Source: Alphaproteobacteria bacterium
Lineage (GTDB): Bacteria > Pseudomonadota > Alphaproteobacteria > Rhizobiales > Aestuariivirgaceae
NCBI GenBank assembly: GCA_026400595.1
Contig: JAPLOT010000075.1
Span: 1-26,225 of the forward strand
Length of the DNA stretch: 26,225 nucleotides
Direction: 5' to 3'
Part shown: in pieces, positions 23,451 through 26,225 of the stretch
How positions within the stretch are numbered: the stretch's first letter is position 1
Layout: each line of letters begins with the position of its first letter
Notes under the pieces: model-generated
What the model saw: only the letters and a program-made list of their open reading frames with translations
Database searches by the model: none
Told to the model about the DNA's origin: nothing
Translations under genes and position numbers: made by a program

Positions 23451-24802
23451 CCACGGCGCGATTCGTGACCGGCTCCACCATGAACCACGTGGTGGTCATG
23501 ACGCTCACGGGCGCCTTCGGCCTGATGGCCATGTTCATGGTCGATCTGGCGGACCTGTTCTTTCTGAGCCTCCTGAACCAGACCGAGGTGACGGCAGCCA
23601 TCGGATATGCCGGCACCATCGTCTTCACCAATCTGTCGGTCAGCATCGGCATCGGGATCGCGGCCGCGGCGCTGGTTGCGACCAATCTCGGCGCCGGCAA
23701 GTCCGAGCGTGCCCGCGAATTCGCCACGAGTTCGTTGCTCTTCGCCCTGATCCTTTCGGCCATCATAACGATCGGCATCGCGGCAGGCTCGGGGTGGCTG
23801 CTGTGGCTGCTGGGCGCCCAGGGCGAGGCAAAGCGGCTGGCGCAGGCTTTCATCTGGACGCTGACGCCTGGCTACATCCTGCTGACCGGGGCCGTCTGCT
23901 GCTCCTTCATCCTGCGCGGGCTCGGCGATCCGCGCCGGGCGATGTACATCACCCTGTCCGCGGCGGTGATCACCGCCCTCGTCGACCCGCTCTTCATCTT
24001 CGGTTTCGGCTGGGGCATCCAGGGCGCGGCAGCGGCGAATGTTCTCGGATACTCCGTCTCGTTTGCCATCGGCATTCACGGGGTGGCCAGGGTGCACCGC
24101 TTCATCAACCCCCTGCGGCTCTCCGGACTGAAGCGCGACTTCGCGGCCATCTGGGCGATTGCCCTTCCGGCCATGCTGACCCAGCTGGCGACACCCTTCG
24201 CCAATGCCTACATCACCCATGAGGTGGCGCCCTTCGGCGACGAGGCCGTTGCCGCCTCGGCCATCATCGGACGGCTGGTGCCGGTCGCCTTCGGCATCAT
24301 CTTCGCCCTGTCCGGATCGGTCGGGCCCATCATCGGCCAGAACTTCGGCGCGCGGAAGTTCGACCGGGTGACCCAGACCCTGAAGGATGGCCTTCTCTTT
24401 TCCGCGGTCTATACCCTGCTCACCTCGTCCATCCTCTTCCTGTTCCGGCACGAGATCGCCGAAGCCTTCCGCGCCTCGGGCCGCACGGTCGACATCGTGG
24501 TGTTCTTCTGTACCTTCATCGCCATCAGCTGGGCCTTTGCCGGGGCGCAATTCGTGTCGAATGCGGCCTTCAACAATCTTGGCCGCGCCAATCTGTCGAC
24601 CATGTTCAACTGGGGGAAATCGACCATCGGGACCATCCCCTTCGCCATGGTGGGCGCCAGCTATGCTGGCCCGGAAGGGATTCTCGCCGGCACCGCCATC
24701 GGGTCCATCATTTTTGGCGTTGCGTCGGTCTATGCAGCCTTTAGGATCGTCGGCCGTCTGGCACACCAGACAAGCCAGGGCAGCAAAGGGAGCGCGACAT
24801 GA
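23447..24802 (+). CDS. MATE family efflux transporter
   Basis: Encodes 451 residues if started at TTG 23447, which overlaps the HAD stop (TTGA); GTG 23465 and ATG 23480 are alternatives, and the RFVTGSTMNHVVVM sequence favours an early start. There are twelve hydrophobic helices in two similar halves. Family features are LADLFFLSLL, RGLGDPRRAM at the end of the first half, and GPIIGQNFGARKFDRV in the second. Such proteins export drugs or metabolites in exchange for sodium or protons. The substrate is unknown. The last four bases overlap the next gene (ATGA), suggesting translational coupling. Confidence 0.93.
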   Translation: MTTARFVTGSTMNHVVVMTLTGAFGLMAMFMVDLADLFFLSLLNQTEVTAAIGYAGTIVFTNLSVSIGIGIAAAALVATNLGAGKSERAREFATSSLLFALILSAIITIGIAAGSGWLLWLLGAQGEAKRLAQAFIWTLTPGYILLTGAVCCSFILRGLGDPRRAMYITLSAAVITALVDPLFIFGFGWGIQGAAAANVLGYSVSFAIGIHGVARVHRFINPLRLSGLKRDFAAIWAIALPAMLTQLATPFANAYITHEVAPFGDEAVAASAIIGRLVPVAFGIIFALSGSVGPIIGQNFGARKFDRVTQTLKDGLLFSAVYTLLTSSILFLFRHEIAEAFRASGRTVDIVVFFCTFIAISWAFAGAQFVSNAAFNNLGRANLSTMFNWGKSTIGTIPFAMVGASYAGPEGILAGTAIGSIIFGVASVYAAFRIVGRLAHQTSQGSKGSAT

Positions 24803-25509
24803 CACTGACGGCCATGCTGGCACAGGCACAGGGTGGACGTCTGTTCGCGCAAGTCGCCGGTGCAATCGGTCTCGACGAAGCCACGACGCGCTCCGCCATG
24901 ATGGACATCTGCCCTGCGATCATCTCCGAGCTGAAGGCCGCCGCCGAGGGCGACGACAGCCTTCTGGAAACCCTGGCCCGGCATCTGGCAGAGGGCAGCG
25001 AAGGCTCGGTGCTGGATGATCCCGGCGTCCTCACGGGGGCCGAGTCGATCAAGGACGGCAACGCCATCCTGGCCGCCATCTATGGCTCGAAGGCCGGAGC
25101 GATGGAGGACATCAAGACGCTTGTCGGCGGCGTGCCCGCGGCAAAGCTGTCCAAACTCGCGGCGGTCAGCGCCACCGCGGCCGTCAGCGCGCTGATGCAA
25201 TCGCATGCCATCACGCCGCTGGCCGGCGTGCAGCGGGCCGCCGGCTCCGGCGGCGGCATTCTCAGCGTCTTCATCGATGCCCTGATCAAGGGCATGGTGC
25301 GGGCCGCAACCAGCGAACTCAACCGGCAGGTCCGCAGCGTGGTCAAGCCGCGCAAGGCCCCCGCGAAGCGTAACGCCGCGGCGAAGCGCGCACCGGCGCG
25401 CAAGACACCGGCGCGCAAGACGGCGGCGCGCAAGGCTCCGGCGAAGCGCAGCACGCAGACCGGCATCACCATCGAAGACATCTTCGGAAGCATCCTCGGC
25501 AGAAAATAG
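24799..25509 (+). CDS. DUF937 protein with a histone-H1-like basic tail
   Basis: Encodes 236 residues, with the ATG overlapping the MATE stop. The first 110 residues are the DUF937 (YidB-like) helical domain, with LDDPGVLTG and IKDGNAILAAIYGSK as landmarks. After a further helical part (111-180) comes a tail of about 35 residues (183-217) made almost only of Ala, Lys, Arg and Pro, with the unit ARK(T/A)P/A repeated, like histone H1 or the tails of bacterial HU-type proteins. It ends with ITIEDIFGSILGRK. The tail could bind DNA, RNA or an acidic partner; this is inference. The function of DUF937 is unknown. A related gene follows 11 bases later. Confidence 0.88.
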   Translation: MTLTAMLAQAQGGRLFAQVAGAIGLDEATTRSAMMDICPAIISELKAAAEGDDSLLETLARHLAEGSEGSVLDDPGVLTGAESIKDGNAILAAIYGSKAGAMEDIKTLVGGVPAAKLSKLAAVSATAAVSALMQSHAITPLAGVQRAAGSGGGILSVFIDALIKGMVRAATSELNRQVRSVVKPRKAPAKRNAAAKRAPARKTPARKTAARKAPAKRSTQTGITIEDIFGSILGRK

Positions 25510-25520
25510 GGAGACACGCC

Positions 25521-26225
25521 ATGGACCTCGCGGAACTCGGAAAGCAATTCGGCCTCGATGCGGCCCAGACCCAGGCGGCCATCGATGCGCTGGCGCCGGT
25601 CGTGGCCGCCGGGATCCGCCGCAACACGCAGGACGATGGCGGCTTCGCAGACCTGATCAGCGCGCTCGCCAGGGGCAACCACGCCCAGTATGTGGATGAT
25701 CCCGCCGTTCTCGAAAGTCCGGTGGTCATCGACGACGGCAACGCGATCCTCGGCCATGTCTTCGGGTCCAAGGATGTAAGCCGTGGCGTTGCCCAGCAGC
25801 TGTCCGCAAGTTCCGGAATCGGCGCTTCGGTCTTGAAAAAGCTTCTGCCCATCGTGGCCGCCATGGTCATGGGCCAGATCGCCAAGAAGGCGCTGGGCGG
25901 CGGCGCTCCGTCCCGCGCCCCCGCACCTGCGCCGGCACCCGAGCCGTCCGGCGGAAGCCTCGGCGACATTCTTGGTCAGGTGCTCGGCGGTGGCCAGCCG
26001 TCGTCACAGGGCCAGGGCGGCGGGCTTGGCGATATCCTCGGCGACATTCTGAGTGGCGGTCAGGGCGGCGCGCAGCGGCCGACACGGGCGCCGGCACCCG
26101 GTGGCGGCGGTGGCGGCGGCGGACTGGGCGACATCCTGGGCGATATCCTTGGCGGCGGCCAGGGCGGACAGGGCCGCGCGCAGCCCGCGCCCGGCGGTCC
26201 CAGCATCGAGGACCTGCTGAAGGAC
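25521..26225 (+). CDS. DUF937 protein with glycine-rich LGDILG repeats (cut at the right edge)
   Basis: The first 235 residues are in the window and no stop is reached. The ATG at 25521 has AGGGAGA 8 bases before it. Residues 1-125 are a DUF937 domain aligned with its neighbour: VDDPAVLESP and IDDGNAILGHVFGSK match the same segments there. A hydrophobic segment (LLPIVAAMVMGQIAKKAL) follows, then a Pro/Ala linker and three glycine-rich repeats, then a SIEDLLKD segment at the edge. The function is unknown. With the preceding gene it forms a tandem pair that probably arose by duplication. Confidence 0.88.
   Translation, partial: MDLAELGKQFGLDAAQTQAAIDALAPVVAAGIRRNTQDDGGFADLISALARGNHAQYVDDPAVLESPVVIDDGNAILGHVFGSKDVSRGVAQQLSASSGIGASVLKKLLPIVAAMVMGQIAKKALGGGAPSRAPAPAPAPEPSGGSLGDILGQVLGGGQPSSQGQGGGLGDILGDILSGGQGGAQRPTRAPAPGGGGGGGGLGDILGDILGGGQGGQGRAQPAPGGPSIEDLLKD
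25950..26162 (+). repeat. Three coding repeats of a Gly-rich LGDILG unit
   Basis: Within the last gene, the units GGSLGDILGQVLGGGQ (25950-25997), GGGLGDILGDILSGGQ (from about 26019) and GGGLGDILGDILGGGQ (from about 26115) recur with variable Gln/Gly/Pro linkers. The DNA differs at third codon positions, so the protein repeat is kept while the bases drift. Confidence 0.85.

Noticed and set aside
25347..25449. Mobile element or recent insertion in the Lys/Ala-rich tail
   Set aside because: The GCGCGCAAG-type DNA repeats are explained by the repeated Ala-Arg-Lys codons of an H1-like tail; no inverted ends or target duplication are seen.

Overview
The window is GC-rich, densely coded bacterial DNA, and everything in it points to an alphaproteobacterium, most likely of the order Hyphomicrobiales (Rhizobiales) or a close relative. 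The evidence is the gene order tldD / ialB / coxB-coxA-ctaB-coxF-like-ctaG-coxC-DUF983-surf1-thrC-M16 peptidase, an MPP-like M16 peptidase, an IalB family protein, and a small palindromic intergenic repeat of a type common in that class. The genus cannot be told from the sequence alone.

Layout. Positions 15-205 hold a tandem glycine riboswitch on the minus strand, whose target gene (probably gcvT) lies off the left edge. A small secreted cysteine protein (532-858) and a Tat-exported BDS1-type alkylsulfatase (1104-3209) follow on the plus strand, facing an alpha/beta hydrolase (3217-4143, minus). Next comes ispH-rnhA (4323-5749), then a four-unit 37-bp palindromic repeat array, then on the minus strand a Prx5-type peroxiredoxin and a DsbD-N-like protein, and yqgE on the plus strand. 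A long minus-strand run (20561 down to 7943) carries the aa3 cytochrome c oxidase operon with its assembly factors (heme O synthase CtaB, copper chaperone CtaG, SURF1), then thrC, an M16 peptidase, a GNAT acetyltransferase and a membrane GGDEF/EAL protein. Divergently, the plus strand carries ialB, tldD, a HAD phosphatase, a MATE transporter and two DUF937 proteins, the last cut by the right edge.

The most notable feature is lesions in otherwise conserved genes. ispH has an in-frame TGA exactly at the codon of its third iron-sulfur cysteine. coxA lacks about 54 residues including the HPEVY segment (a CuB histidine and the cross-linked tyrosine) and has a second, frame-shifting deletion that removes a transmembrane helix. 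The IalB protein appears to lack its conserved central core. The neighbouring genes look complete. Assembly or sequencing error in a metagenome-derived contig is the simplest explanation. For ispH, recoding of UGA as selenocysteine is a less likely but testable alternative.

I found no CRISPR array, transposase, integrase, tRNA or rRNA. Apart from the lesions and the DUF937 pair, the window reads as ordinary core chromosome, and I see no clear new defence or biosynthetic system.
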